Assembly: GCA_010909165.1 (NCBI GenBank) | Contig: VJWM01000193.1 | Coordinates: forward strand, 62,001-126,000 | Reading direction: 5' to 3' | From: Anthoceros angustus | Taxonomy: Eukaryota > Streptophyta > Anthocerotopsida > Anthocerotales > Anthocerotaceae | Length of the DNA: 64,000 nucleotides | In this document: positions 10,735-22,480 of the stretch, piece after piece | How the letters are laid out: every line of letters starts with the position of its first letter | Position numbering within the stretch: position 1 is the stretch's first letter | Notes under the pieces: generated by a model | The model's database searches: none | The model's input: the letters and a program-made list of their open reading frames with translations, nothing else | What the model was told of the DNA's origin: nothing | Program-made: the position numbers and the translations under genes

Positions 10735-11126
10735 GCAAGCAGGGAGTAGAAGCAAGGTCGAACGGATGAAGGCGGAGAAGCAAGAGGTGAAGTATGAAAG
10801 AAACGTTGGGACCATGCCTTTGAGAGGAAGAAAAGAGGGGAGAAACATGTATCATGTCGAAAGAGTGTAGTCGGACAGGTAAAGCTTCACACCTTTACAA
10901 GCACTGCACAGCAATTGTTAGCTGCAGTTCCAAACGGGGACAAGCATGTGTCAAGAAAACAAGAGCTGTTGTGCGTGCAAACCTGACCAGCCATGATCTA
11001 CACCCAGGAGCCCACGACCCAGAGTCACTGGTAAATGGTCGGGACCATCCACGGCACGATAAGGTGGAGGAGTTTTGGAAGGCTACGGCTGCTGCAAATT
11101 GGAGGTATGGATGTGAGCACCATGTA
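10735..11126 (-). pseudogene. Decayed pectin methyltransferase fragment
   Basis: Matches 14655-15065 of the PMT-like gene in the same orientation with moderate divergence (shared GTAAAGCTTCACACCT, AGCTGCAGTT, CAGGAGCCCACGA). In the functional copy this segment includes the exon reading PVDGPDRLPVILDRG; here the same positions are out of frame. It includes intron as well as exon sequence, so it arose by DNA duplication and not through a transcript. Confidence 0.7.
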
Positions 11127-11136
11127 TAAGTGAAAA

Positions 11137-11443
11137 AACACCGACTACCTCCAATGCGGACTAGGTAAAGGCTCCACAAAGTATTCGAAATCAAACAACT
11201 TTCACTAAACCGTCATCAGGCGCAGCACCATAGAGGCTCCTTGTAGCAGCATCCCAGATCCTAATGTTACCATCCTCACTTTGCGCTCGCAAAACGCCGA
11301 CAAGGAGCCTGGATGTGTCCACAGGCTCCTTTGCAAGATCGGTATTCCACGATTTATTGCCCTGACCAAAAGTATAAGGTTGGACACACCACTCAGTTCT
11401 CCCGCAGAAAGCTTCCCAGTCTGGTCTTCAGGCAACTCAAACG
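11137..11443 (-). pseudogene. Inverted Notchless fragment upstream of Notchless
   Basis: The reverse complement of this segment matches Notchless 12605-12960: exon words for the KWITALAWEP and RRFASASKDG repeat, intron sequence on both sides, and about 100 bp missing in the middle. It lies head-on about 75 bp before the Notchless ATG, so a Notchless transcript starting upstream would carry an antisense copy of its own exon. Divergence suggests that it is old. A near-identical copy sits at 6968-7281. Confidence 0.75.
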
Positions 11444-11516
11444 CAGGCAGAGCTCTAAAACCTATATTGTCTCACAGTGTAGGGTTTAAAAGGTCAGGTG
11501 TCGCTGATAAGCGAAG

Positions 11517-14213
11517 ATGGCTGCTACGATGACTACGCTCTCTGCCAACAATGTGATCTGCCTCCTCACCGATCCAGAGGGCAGACCTCTCGGCTCCCAG
11601 CTTGACTTGCCACAGGATGCAGGACCCCGTGAGCTGCAGATGCTCATAAATAGTCTGCTTGACAATGTAAGGGGCTCTGATTTGATTCCGCCTCTTTCTG
11701 CAGCATTCCTGCCACCGTGTAAGCTGGATTTCGGCATGTGTTTGATTTACGTATGTGAATCGGGTTGTGTGATGCCAACTGTAACTCCTGCGAGTGGTGA
11801 CCATAGAATTTGTCATGTCAATCAGGAAGAGAAGCTGCCATATGCCTTCTACGTCAATGATCAGGAACTTGTTGGTCAACTTGGAGCTCATTTGTTGAAA
11901 AACCAAGGTTTGATGCACCTGATTATGAGAATTGCTGATAGGTTTCTGGTGGGCGTGCTCTTCTCTGACTCTCCTTTTTGTCTTTCGTACCATCTCAGTA
12001 TCCGTTGAGCAGGTTCTCCACATTGTCTATCAGCCCCAGGCTGTGTTCCGAATTCGCCCGGTAACTCGTTGCTCAGCAACCATCTCTGGTCAGTGAAAAG
12101 CCGATTGTCCTTCGACCTTGCCAGCGTTTGTCTGTAGTTTAGAATCATCGTTCGGGTGCTAACTAGTTTATCAATTCATATTTGTGTTACAGGTCACACA
12201 GAGGCTGTATTGTCGGTATCCTTCAGTCCAGATAGTCGGCAGTTGGCCAGTGGCTCTGGTGATACAACGGTGAGGTTTTGGGATATCTATACACAGACTC
12301 CGCTTCATACGGGGACAGGTACGGTAGTAGGTGTGAGAGGACTTTTGTATGAGCAGTTGCAAGTTTACTTCTGCTCAGGTTGCATCCAGAGGGAATTGTT
12401 ACAACAACTCTATCCAGCACTGACGCTGCCCTGCTCTTCGGTACAGCACACAAGAACTGGGTTCTCTGCATTGCTTGGTCACCAGATGGCAAGCAACTGG
12501 CAAGTGGCAGCAAAGACGGGGAGATTAGGCTTTGGGATCCAGCCACTGGCAAGGCAGTTGGAAATGCACTGCATGTATGCACCTTTGGCTCCTTCTTTCG
12601 TCCTGTGTTTGAGTTGTCTAAGCGCTACACTTGCACTTTCTGCTGGATGGCTCACTTGGTCAGTCTTGTATTATTCCTTTGACCAGGGCCATAAAAAGTG
12701 GATTACCGCTCTTGCATGGGAGCCTGTGCATCTTCAGGCTCCTTGTCGGCGTTTTGCGAGCGCGAGTAAAGATGGTGACATCAGAATCTGGGATACTGTT
12801 ACACGGAAAACCATTATCTGTTTGACAGGACACACTCTATCAGTCACCAGTGTCAAGTGGAGTGGCGACGGGCTCATATACTCAAGGTATGAGGGGAGCC
12901 TCACTTTATGGTGCTGCGCGTGATGATGGTTTAGTAAAGTTGAATACTTTGTGGAGGTATTAGGCCGTATGGAGGGTGATCCCTGTTTTTGACGTTTGTA
13001 GCTCACAGGACTGCACGATTAAAGTATGGGAGACCTCCCAGGGCAAATTAGTTAGGGAACTTAAGGTACGTGGTTCTGTCCATGTGTTGCAGTGCTTTGC
13101 TTTGCTTTTCTCGCTGAGTGAGGTCTTCAGGATCATTGCCCGTACATTTTTTTGATTTAGGGTCATGGACATTGGGTAAATACCTTAGCTCTCAGCACGG
13201 AGTATGTGTTAAGGACTGGGCCATTTGATCATTCCAAGGAGGAGTATGCGACACCTGAGGAGATGAGGAAGGTAGTCACTCACTGAGTAGGGGATCATCT
13301 TCTGGCACTCTTGTCAGTGTAGTGGCAAAATATTTCTCCTCTCTTCAGCTTGTAGCTTTCTAACGTCATATAACAAAACCCCTGTAGGCGGCATTGGTCA
13401 GATATACGACAGCCAAGCGGGACTCACCTGACAGACTTGTCTCAGGGTCAGATGACTTCACAATGTTCATGTGGGAACCAGCAACCACAAAGCAACCGAA
13501 AGCTCGAATGACAGGACATCAGCAGGTACTTGCTTCAAACTTTCACCAGCTCTTCACAAGCTCTGGAACTTGCTGTCGCTCTAAAATGGCCTTATCGTTT
13601 CTCAATATTTGATTCATAATACTGTCTGCAGCTAGTGAACCACGTGTACTTTTCCCCGGATGGTCGATGGGTTGCAAGCGGATCGTTTGACAAGTCGGTG
13701 AGACTGTGGGATGGCTACTCCGGAAAATTTGTTGCCACATTTCGAGGTCATGTAGGACCGGTCTATCAGATCTGGTAGGTCATCACCACTCATAGATTTT
13801 CTTTATTTCCCAATTACTTTCTTGTCTAACCAGGAGGTTTGGCTTATGAGCAGCTGGTCAGCAGACAGCAGACTCTTGCTAAGTGGGAGTAAAGATTCAA
13901 CTCTTAAGGTAGATTGTTCTGCAAAACTGATTCTTGTGCAGTTTGAGGAAATATGGAGTGGACGTGCTGAGAATTTGCTTCTGATGAACAGATTTGGGAC
14001 ATGCAAACTAGAAAGCTAAGGGAAGACCTTCCAGGCCATGCTGATGAGGTGAGGACAATTTTTTGCTATCTGTCTGATCAAGTCAAAAGGATGTGATTTG
14101 CGACGACTTATTCGCCGTCGCTAATTCAGGTGTTTGCGGTTGACTGGAGTCCTGATGGTCAGAAGGTCGCATCGGGAGGAAGGGATAGAGTTTTAAAACT
14201 TTGGATGAGCTAA
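11517..14213 (+). CDS. NLE1: Notchless, WD40 ribosome assembly factor
   Basis: Notchless recruits the AAA-ATPase Midasin/Rea1 to pre-60S particles in the nucleolus. The N-terminal NLE domain (exon 1 11517-11666, then LPYAFYVNDQELVGQL and VEQVLHIVYQPQAVFRIRPV) binds the Midasin MIDAS domain. It is followed by a WD40 propeller whose repeats can be read in order, from GHTEAVLSVSFSPDSRQLAS through HKNWVLCIAWSPDGKQLAS, HKKWITALAWEP, WSGDG...SSQDCTIKVW, GHWVNTLALST, RLVSGSDDFTMFMW, HVYFSPDGRWVASGSFD and SADSRLLLSGSKDSTLK to VFAVDWSPDGQKVASGGRD, ending KLWMS. The gene has many short GT-AG introns. Its 3' end faces the pectin methyltransferase gene about 200 bp away. Some middle exon borders (12300-12450) are uncertain. 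Confidence 0.93.
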
Positions 14214-14415
14214 CACTTGCCGGAGATAGTGCGATTGCCTTTCACAGGCAATGCTGAAATTTTGTAGCTTTTAGTTCTGAGCCTTTTGGGTTCATCCTTG
14301 GTAAATGCGTGGCAGGTAAGTTCACTATTTGTAAGTATATGCGATCCTTACCTCACAGACACGAGGATACGAGGTTGTAATGTTTACGGTTAACTTTGAG
14401 CGTGGAGAACAAAAT

Positions 14416-16353
14416 TCAAGTACCTTTCTCACGTGGTTGCCAGGATGTTCTCTGGCAATGCAATATTTTATCCTTGCCCATGGGACCACTTTCTGTGTCA
14501 TCTATGTGAGTTTTCCAATGAAGAGAATCAGCAATACCCCTGATTATCAGGATCGCTGGTTTCTGTTCACGGATGATAGCAAAGCCTCCAGGTCGTAGCA
14601 AGCGGTGCATCTCCAGAACAATGTCCGTCCACGCACACCTGTGGCACGCAGGAGTAAAGTAAGTTAAAAGGTCGAACGGGGAAGGGGAAGCAAGAGGTGA
14701 AGTATCAATGCAACTTTAGCACCATACCTGTGAGGGGAAGAAAATAAGCGAGAAGCATGTAACATGTCAAAAGAATGTGGTCGGACCGGTAAAGCTTCAC
14801 ACCTTCACAAGCACCGCTCACCAATGGTTAGCTGCAGTTACAAAGGGTGACAAGCATGTTTCCAGGAAAGAAGAGCTGTGTGTGCAAGACTGACCAGTCA
14901 TGATACATTCCCAGGAGCCCACGATCCAGAATTACTGGCAAACGGTCCGGACCATCCACGGGAATGGCACTCAGCACCCACCATGGGATGGAGGGCTTCT
15001 GTAGGGCTACAGCTGCTGCAAATCTGAGGTGTAGATGTGAGCGGCAAGACTGTTAGGGACAAACATGGTGTAATACTCGACGTTGCACTGACTGGGAGGC
15101 AGGCAATGACCCTCACCCTCCATATCCAGCATTCATGTCCATAACGTTGTGTATGTCCTTGATGCGAGACGGGCCGAATCCTCGCAGATAGAAGCTGGTG
15201 ATCATCCTCCAGTAGTTGGTATCAGCTTCATACACCTCTGGCTTTGCAGACTGTATCCCTGCAGCAGGAGCATCTTTCAACCGTGCAGGAGGATTCAGTA
15301 TTCTCAATCTCCAGTCTTCTTCCGGTGCCTGAGTCTGCTCGTGTAGTCCCATAAGGCATGGCTGTAGAGGGACGTTCCTAAAAGGCCAGCATTGTCACAC
15401 AACAAAACAAAAGCAGCTCCCTTCCCCAGGTACCCGACTCGAATACAAGGACACCCGCACAGTACGCACCAAGCAGCATCCAGTGGGATTGTTGCACTGT
15501 CACAAAATGCAGTAGCCCGAGATGAAGTACCGTTGTAGCATCCGGTGTCACTGGGCTTCTGCCACACAGCCAATCCATCCTCCTCTGCAACGAGATTCCA
15601 GCAGATGCTGCGTGCTAGCTTCACAGCTTCTGCCTCAAGAGCCACAAAATGCAGTTCAACCAGCTGAGGGTTTCAGTACTTGGTCATGGTTGTGACGGGA
15701 GATTGTTCCAGTACCTGGCCAACCAGCCCCGCTCTCAGGTTGCTGCTTAGCATATAAGAAGAATCCTCCTGCTCGGAGAATGCGATCTGCTTCTAGCAGA
15801 AGCAGACTTCCTGAGACACAGACAATTCAGGTACCTGCGCATGCCAATCATTTTCCGTGCAGCGTTCCACGCAAATCATAATAGGTAGATTGTGCACCGT
15901 TCTTGAGCCATGTGAGATTGCAGGTTGAACAGTGGAGCAGGTCAAATGCCTGGCTGGAGTAAGGCAATCGATGAGAGGAGAAATGCTGCTCAAGCGTCGG
16001 GTGAGCCCTTTGCACGACTTGCTGTGCTCCATTGTCAGCAATTGACAACGTGAGGACCCCTCGATCTTCCAGGGGTCTAGAAAGACCTCCGTTGCCAATT
16101 TCAAGAACCAGTTTCGTCTTTCTCCCCAATCTCAATCCAGGAACCAGCTTACATGCATCACACACAACACGTCAAAATCAAAATTTTGTTCTCTGTCGGC
16201 GGCAATTTTGAAACAGTTGAAAATTGTTCACCCATCAACAAGTTTATGAGTTACCTTCTCCAAGTAATCAGGATACTTGCTCAGCAGTCCATCCTGCCTC
16301 CCCCCTTTACCGGAGGCCACTTTACGCTCGGCCTGCCTGGTTTCAGCTTTTAG
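14416..16353 (-). CDS. Putative pectin methyltransferase (PMT/QUA2-like family)
   Basis: These Golgi proteins are thought to methyl-esterify homogalacturonan. On the minus strand, exons read in family order: LVLEIGNG and RRLPYSSQAFDLLHC-type SAM-binding segment (about 16110-15850), LEADRILRAGGFFLY (about 15780), ICWNLVAEEDGLAVWQKP (about 15600), RIKDIHNVMDMNAGYGG (about 15150), PVDGPDRLPVILDRG (about 14930) and DIVLEMHRLLRPGGFAIIRE (about 14620), ending ILHCQRTSW near the stop at 14416. The glycine loop, usually D-V-G-C-G, reads E-I-G-N-G, which may weaken SAM binding. The true N-terminus with its membrane anchor was not found; the 5' limit is approximate. It may be a diverged or decaying member. 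Confidence 0.68.
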
Positions 16354-16399
16354 CATAAGGGAGAGAAAGAGGAGAAAGAGGCAGACCTGGCGCTTCTTC

Positions 16400-17098
16400 C
16401 GCTCCATCGCGCTATGCTATACCACATCAAGGTGGTTCCATAATGCAGACAGGACCATAATCAGTGCGTTCGCAGCGATTGGGTGGAATGTGTGAAATAT
16501 TAGTAGCAGGAAGCCAGGAATTGCAATCTGACAAGGAAGAAGAAGTGGGCAACCAGCTGGGAGAATTCCGTCTTGCAGGAAACGAGTTGCAGACAATTTT
16601 TCCCTACCAAGACGAAGTTGCCACGAGAAAGAGCTGGAGATGGCGTTATTGCTAGTACATGTGGAGCAAGTACTACGACCAAGTGTTGTCATAACAGAAC
16701 AGAACAATGATAGCTACACATGTGTACCGTTTAGACAGGCACGCGGCTGTGCTAACTACCGTCAAGCTCCCAAGTGGGTTTAATGGAATTGTCATAGATG
16801 TGGGCCGTCTCCGTCTGCATGCGTAGAATATGTACATCTCGCTTGCAGGACAACACTCACATGGGCCACCATCAGCTTGAAGAGATATTTGAGTGAAATA
16901 ATGTTAAACAATTTAATGCTTCATTTTGATGGCTAACTAGTTGTACACTAGATCAAAATGAAAAAATTCCCAGCAAAGCATGCCTGAGGGGTCCAGGGGC
17001 ACGCTGCAAGAAATGCAAAGAAAGCCAAGCCAGAGAGCAATGGGTCTTCGCATCGTACGCTTGCGGCTTCCTCGTTGGCTGTGCCGCTCGCAGGGCAG
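16400..17098. other. Intergenic, no gene recognised
   Basis: I see no family match on either strand between the 5' part of the pectin methyltransferase gene and the end of MurA. The missing first exon of the methyltransferase could lie here. Short open frames of about 60-96 codons have no features. Confidence 0.4.
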
Positions 17099-20017
17099 CT
17101 ACAGTGGCAACTCCAGAGGAAGACTTGGCAATCTCTCAATTTCAGAAGGTAGGCATGGTAACCTCTTGATGGCCGCCCCCAGCAATCTGAGCTTCTCGTC
17201 AAGTTGCTCATATCCCCTGTCAATATGGCTCACACCCTCGATGTGAGTGGTGCCTTCGGCAGCCATGCCTGCCAGGACCAGAGCCGCGCCAGCACGCAGG
17301 TCGGTTGCTGATACAGGTGCGCCATAGAGCGAGCTGATAACACAATGCCATCAGTACTGGAAGAACGTCACAAGATGCAGAGCTAAAATTGGAAGTCCTC
17401 AACCACATTCAACCATCCCTACAAACAAAGCACTCCAAGTTGCGATCGCAGATTCAGCACATGCCTGCCCTGATCTTTGCCACTGATGGTGGCCACATTC
17501 CTGCTAACTCTCACTTTGGCTCCCAGCTTCTGTAACTCTTCCACTACAACAATCAAGCACTCATATCAGACCATAACCCAACGATCTAAAAAAAAAAGAG
17601 CATGCGCTTCCAAAAGTCTGCTTACCATGCCGCATCCTGCTTTCAAAGACAGTTTCTTCAACAACACTCTGGCCATTGCAGGTTGTCATCAAAGACATGA
17701 GCTGAGGCTGCAAGTCTGTTGGGAAGCCTGGGTATGGACTTGTCTTCATATCACAGCTTCTGAGGTGCTCCGCAGCACTGATCTGCAGATCCCACCGAAT
17801 GGACATTGCTTCACATACACAGACACACTCACACTTGTGTCCCAAATAACCAGGTAACAGCAATGATCTTACCCGCAAGCTGTCAGCAGTCATCTGCTGG
17901 ATTCTGCACCCAGTTGCCCGCAGTTTCTCTATTACCGCTGCCAGGTGACTTGGCACAACTGGGGACATGGAAATGGCGGAGCGAGTGATTGCAGCTGCAA
18001 TCAGGAAAGTTCCTGCTTCAATACGGTCTGGTATTATGGTGAAGTCAGTTGCATGAAGCTGCTTCACACCCTTGATATGAAGGGTATTCGTTCCTGCTCC
18101 ATGGATAATGGCCCCACAAGAAATCAAAAAATTTGCCAAATCAACAACCTCTGGCTCCTGCAGGAAATCCCAAGGGTCAGAGACAGAACAGATCAAAGGC
18201 AAAAAGTGAACAGTCACATATGAATAGCCATCAGAAAAAACAGGGGAGCTACTCACTTGTGCTACATTAGATAGAACAGTTGCACCATCTGCTAAAGATG
18301 CTGCCATCATTAGTGTCTCTGTTGCCCCAACACTTGGATAATCCAGATGGAAGCTTCCACCAACTAGTCTTTTCCCTACAGATGCACGAGCATGTACCTT
18401 ACCTTGCCTGCAATAACACAGAAGGCTCAGTACCCGGAAAATTTGTTCACAAAGAACACATTCTTACAGCCAGCCTAGGTACAACAGTTCAAAAGTCAAC
18501 AGTCGAGAAGTCATCCAATCACCAAACTACCTCAGCGGATGTCTCATTGCATACAGTCCATCCAGAAAACTATCAAAACTGTAGTACTCTTCCCTAGAGG
18601 ACCGAAAAGTGTATGATTCAAACCATGTCAAGCATGACATGAAAGCACTAGTGACTGAACCATATGCTGGGACTAAGCACAGGTTCAGACTCACTATCAA
18701 AAGCTCGAAGACAGCCCGGATTTACTTCAGAAAGCTGTGGATCATCCTGAAAGTTCATGTTTCAGCAACCTAAGTTGGGAAGCTGCTCACCTTTGAGGTT
18801 TGCAGGTTTCCTCCTCAAAGAGGACTGACAGGCTCCGAGAAATTCTCTAGATGCTAGAAAGCTCCAGAATAATTCACGAAGATAGGCACAATGATAAGCA
18901 TGCCAGATCCTGCAGAAGCTGGAACCTGACAAATTGCATACATCCCGATTACAAACCCATGGAGAAGTTCCAGCAGACAAGAGAATAGCAGTCACCACCC
19001 AGAAGCATCCATTGAGACTGTCAGATCCCAGCGATATCCTACGCAATGGTGTTCCCACCGCTCATCTAAAGTCGAGAAGTACCTGATTTCCACATACGCG
19101 CCAAGGGCTTCCAAGCCTCGCACATGCAGATCAATGGGGCGGGCACCGATGTTGCATCCACCTGGCAGGGGGACAACAGCTTCGCCCTGCCTTCCAACCA
19201 GCGCCCCAATGACAAAAAAGCTAGCACGCAGCTTTCTCACAGCCTCAGGGCAAGGCTGTACACTCGTCAGTTGGCTGGCATCGACAATGATACTGGAGCC
19301 CACTCGCCTCACCCGAGCACCTGTAGACTGCAGGACCTGAAACATCCGCCTGATGTCATGCAGATCCGGGATCATCCGCAGGCTCAAGGGTTCTTTAGAG
19401 CACAAGGCACCTGCTAAAACCGCCAAAGCTGAGTTCTTGGCCCCGCTTATGTTCAAGTGCCCGGACAATGAGCTGCCCCCCGTAATCTCCAAGCATTCTA
19501 CAAGTACATTCGAAGCAGGGATGCCAACCAGGCCGGGGCTCTGTGCCGGTAGCACAGAGCTCTGGCAGGCAGTGTGTTGGACATAGGAGGCAGAACCAGG
19601 CTTGCTCCTCGGCACATGACCTGGAGATGGGGGACTGGCAGGGGTCGGAGGGGTAACAAAGACCTCCGACGCAACTCCCCCATCGTAGGTGTTCACTACA
19701 CCCCGTTTCTTCCACCGCTGCTCAGACCGGCAGCTCTTCCCTGGAGCTACGCTCCTCCACAGATCTCCATCATCCGAGAGAATCAAGTCATTCTGCAGCC
19801 CCCCCCCGCAGGCCAGCAACCGATCTGCTCTAAACCCAGCCGACGACACCTTGGACCCACTAGCCCCGGCACACAAACCCCTGCCACTATACACCGAATC
19901 ACCACACCAAGAAGCCGAGCACGCCCACACCTCCGGAGCCAGCCCAACGCCAACCCCCTGGCCCCCCTCTCTGTGCGGTCCCGACACAAGAAATTTGGAC
20001 TGCACCGAGAGCTGCAT
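17099..20017 (-). CDS. murA: MurA, UDP-GlcNAc enolpyruvyl transferase, plastid
   Basis: MurA transfers enolpyruvate from PEP to UDP-GlcNAc, the first committed step of peptidoglycan synthesis. In non-seed plants it acts in the plastid envelope pathway. Exon 1 (20017-19083) codes about 170 residues of plastid-targeting and linker type, then the catalytic domain: Lys194 in [10 protein letters not shown], Cys288 and Arg293 in [10 protein letters not shown]. The Lys-Cys spacing is 94, as in bacterial MurA (22 and 115). Later exons: 18407-18257 ([18 protein letters not shown]), 18157-17873 ([15 protein letters not shown] with the catalytic Asp), 17782-17626, about 17543-17450, and 17333-17099 ([36 protein letters not shown]). 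All key residues are present. Introns show that it is a nuclear gene and not bacterial contamination. Confidence 0.93.
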
Positions 20018-22282
20018 CTTCCTCAGAATCCGTGTCCCGCAGCCCGCTCATCCCACTCCATAGCTCCTACAACCTGCTCCGGATCCCCAGCCGCGGCATC
20101 CCCGCCGGCGCCCGCTCCTCCCCGAACCTGCGGAATGCCGTCACCCTGTCAAATTCCGCCAGATCCCGCGGCAACGCCAGCAGCACCAGGGGCCGCACCC
20201 TGCCCTCCCCCGCCTCCGCCCATGCCGCAAACCGGGCTAAGCGATACAGCTGAGGCCGCAACGTCCAGTCTTGGAACCCCGATGGCGCACACATGTGCGA
20301 AGCCAAAACTGCGACTTCAGAATCAGAAACAAGAACCAACCCGACACCCGCCTACCCTCCCTCTTCCCCCTCCAATTCCAGCCACCCACACTCCCTCCCG
20401 GATCTTGCCCTCCCAAACCCCGGAGCCAAGAAGCGCAAGAACGCAACCCGGACAAGATTGGAAAATCAAGAACGAGCTCGCATTCACGGGGAAGGTGGGC
20501 AAATGGCGGAGGACGCGTGAGGAGAGAGGTGTCAGGCGCGTGGAGGGGGCATTTGAAAGGCTGCCACTTGCGCACCCGGAAGGACAGAGAGAGGCGGGGG
20601 GAGTCGTGGCCCGAGTGAGACGAGACGAGACGAAAGCAGGCGGCAGCAGAAACAGACTCTGATCAGCTCTGGAAACAGAAACAGGCTCTGATCAGCTCTG
20701 GAAACAGAAACAGGCTCTGGTTGCAGAAGCAGAGCAGGAGGACATGGAGAGTGTGCGCGGACGAGCTGGGAGAAGCGTGAGCCGCGCCATGTGGTGAACA
20801 GAGCTGCCCTGTGGCAAGGCGGACCGTCCGAGCTGTAAGGGCACGCCCAGCTCCACTGGCGCGCCGTGGCCAGCGAATCCGGTAACCGATAAAACCAGAT
20901 TGAACGTTGCCGGCGCCCGGGCCCGGGGGCGGGAGAGGGAGAGGGAGACGCGAATCGAATGAAATCGAATCGAGGGACACGCGAATTAGGAATTAGGGCT
21001 TGTTGATTCGCGGTCTGGAGCGAAGGGCGGGCTCCTTTCAACTTTCAAATGAGGGAGACCTTGAGATGCGAGAAGAGAGCGGCTTTCTTTGAATGCTGGT
21101 GATCATCGTTTGATCGACCTCGCCTGCAGCGCTAACCTTCCTGCGGAGTCTGAGTTTCTGATGATCCCGCCTCTGAAGGAGAATCGGAGCTGGATCCAGC
21201 TCCAGCGGCGGAGCGTGTCGAGCGGGGCTTTTTTTCTTTCTTTCTTTTTCTCCTTCTGACATGCTTTGACCGCTTTCGGATTCACGCACTTCCTGTGCTC
21301 GAAGTGTTGTTGGTGTTGCTGAAGTAGCTACGCAGAAAGCCAGAATGGAATGGCTGGTTTTGTTTGGTGTGGCAGAGTACGGAAGGCGGTGGCCGCAACC
21401 GTGTGCGACACGCCGGAGGGCGAGGGTTTGCGAAATCACGACCTCTCCATGGTAGGATAGGGTGTTGGACTAAACTATGCAGGCCGGCAGCGGCTCAGCG
21501 GCTTTCTTCTGGTGCTCCTGTATGCGAGACAGGTTGCGGGAGGCGGATGTGCCAAGTAAGCGGGGGTGCGAGGGGACGTGACCTGGAGGAGAGTAATGAG
21601 GCGACGGTGCTGTCGGCACTGCACTTGGTTGTGGATGATTTGCGGGAAGGAGATGAGGAAGAGAGGAGTCGGAGAGTGGTTGGGGTGGCCGTCCGCCGAG
21701 TACAGTGCACTGTGGTTGATGAGTTGATGGGATGAGATGCTGCAGACACGCCAATGGAGTGCGAGAGCGTGTGTCGCTCTCTGCGTGCTCGCTGGATTGT
21801 AGCCAGGGTTGGGCCTGGGGCTGGCCCGTTGCTGCCTGGCTACTGGTGCTGCGGGACCTGCCACTATGATGCATGCGTGGAGCCATGGATCCATCATGTC
21901 GCATGCGGTCACCGGATGGGATGAAGTCGGAGGAAATAGGCAATTTCGGCGCGCATTCCGTCCTCAACCTCCGATCTGCTTCTATTCCAATAACATCGCC
22001 AACGGGATCTGCAATGTTGAGCTTACGCACTTCTCTGTAGTTTCCTTTTTTGCGACGGTGTTGCGTTGGCCAATAGCGTTCCGGTGGAGGGCCACACCGC
22101 TGGATAAGGCGGGAGGATTCCTTGGAAGGATGGAACAAGTCCTTTGAAGGATGCCTACGGGATACCACTTGCATCAACCAAAAAACTCAGTCGTGTCAGT
22201 CAATGTATGTATGTATTTTTTTCAGAGTGTCGCGAGATGTCCACACACAAGAAAGGCCGGCGGGCCCAAGCCCATGTAGACT
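20018..22282. other. Gene-poor GC-rich stretch upstream of MurA
   Basis: No gene could be supported. 20640-20720 repeats CTCTGATCAGCTCTGGAAACAGAAACAGG about three times. 21470-22177 has a 235-codon minus frame rich in Pro, Ser and His without domains; it may be an exon or chance in GC-rich DNA. The 5' leader and promoter of MurA are expected within the first few hundred bases. Confidence 0.4.
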
Positions 22283-22480
22283 TCACGACTTTTACCAGAA
22301 AAAAAGACTGAAACGATGGTTCCTATCCCACCATTGATCATGCGCTTGGACGACTTTTACCAGGAAAAAGACTTGCGAAACGATGGTTCCTATCCCACCA
22401 TTGATCATGCGCTTGGACGACTTTTACCAGGAAAAAGACTTGCGAAACGGTGTTTCCTATCCCACCATTGATCATGCATT
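22283..22480 (+). repeat. 67-bp tandem repeat, nearly three copies
   Basis: The unit containing CGATGGTTCCTATCCCACC followed by GACGACTTTTACCAGG starts near 22314, 22381 and 22448, a period of 67 bp. Copies are almost identical. AT-rich DNA without a gene follows to about 23100. Confidence 0.8.

Noticed and set aside
17099-20017. Bacterial contamination as the source of MurA
   Set aside because: The gene has at least five short GT-AG introns, a long N-terminal extension, and lies between plant genes.
19574-20662. A 362-codon plus-strand frame opposite MurA
   Set aside because: It is antisense to conserved MurA exon 1 and to its GC-rich flank, is rich in Pro/Ser/Arg and shows no domain; MurA motifs decide the strand.
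21470-22177. 235-codon minus frame as a gene
   Set aside because: There is no domain, signal, or convincing splice partner, and composition is Pro/Ser/His-rich as expected by chance in GC-rich DNA.
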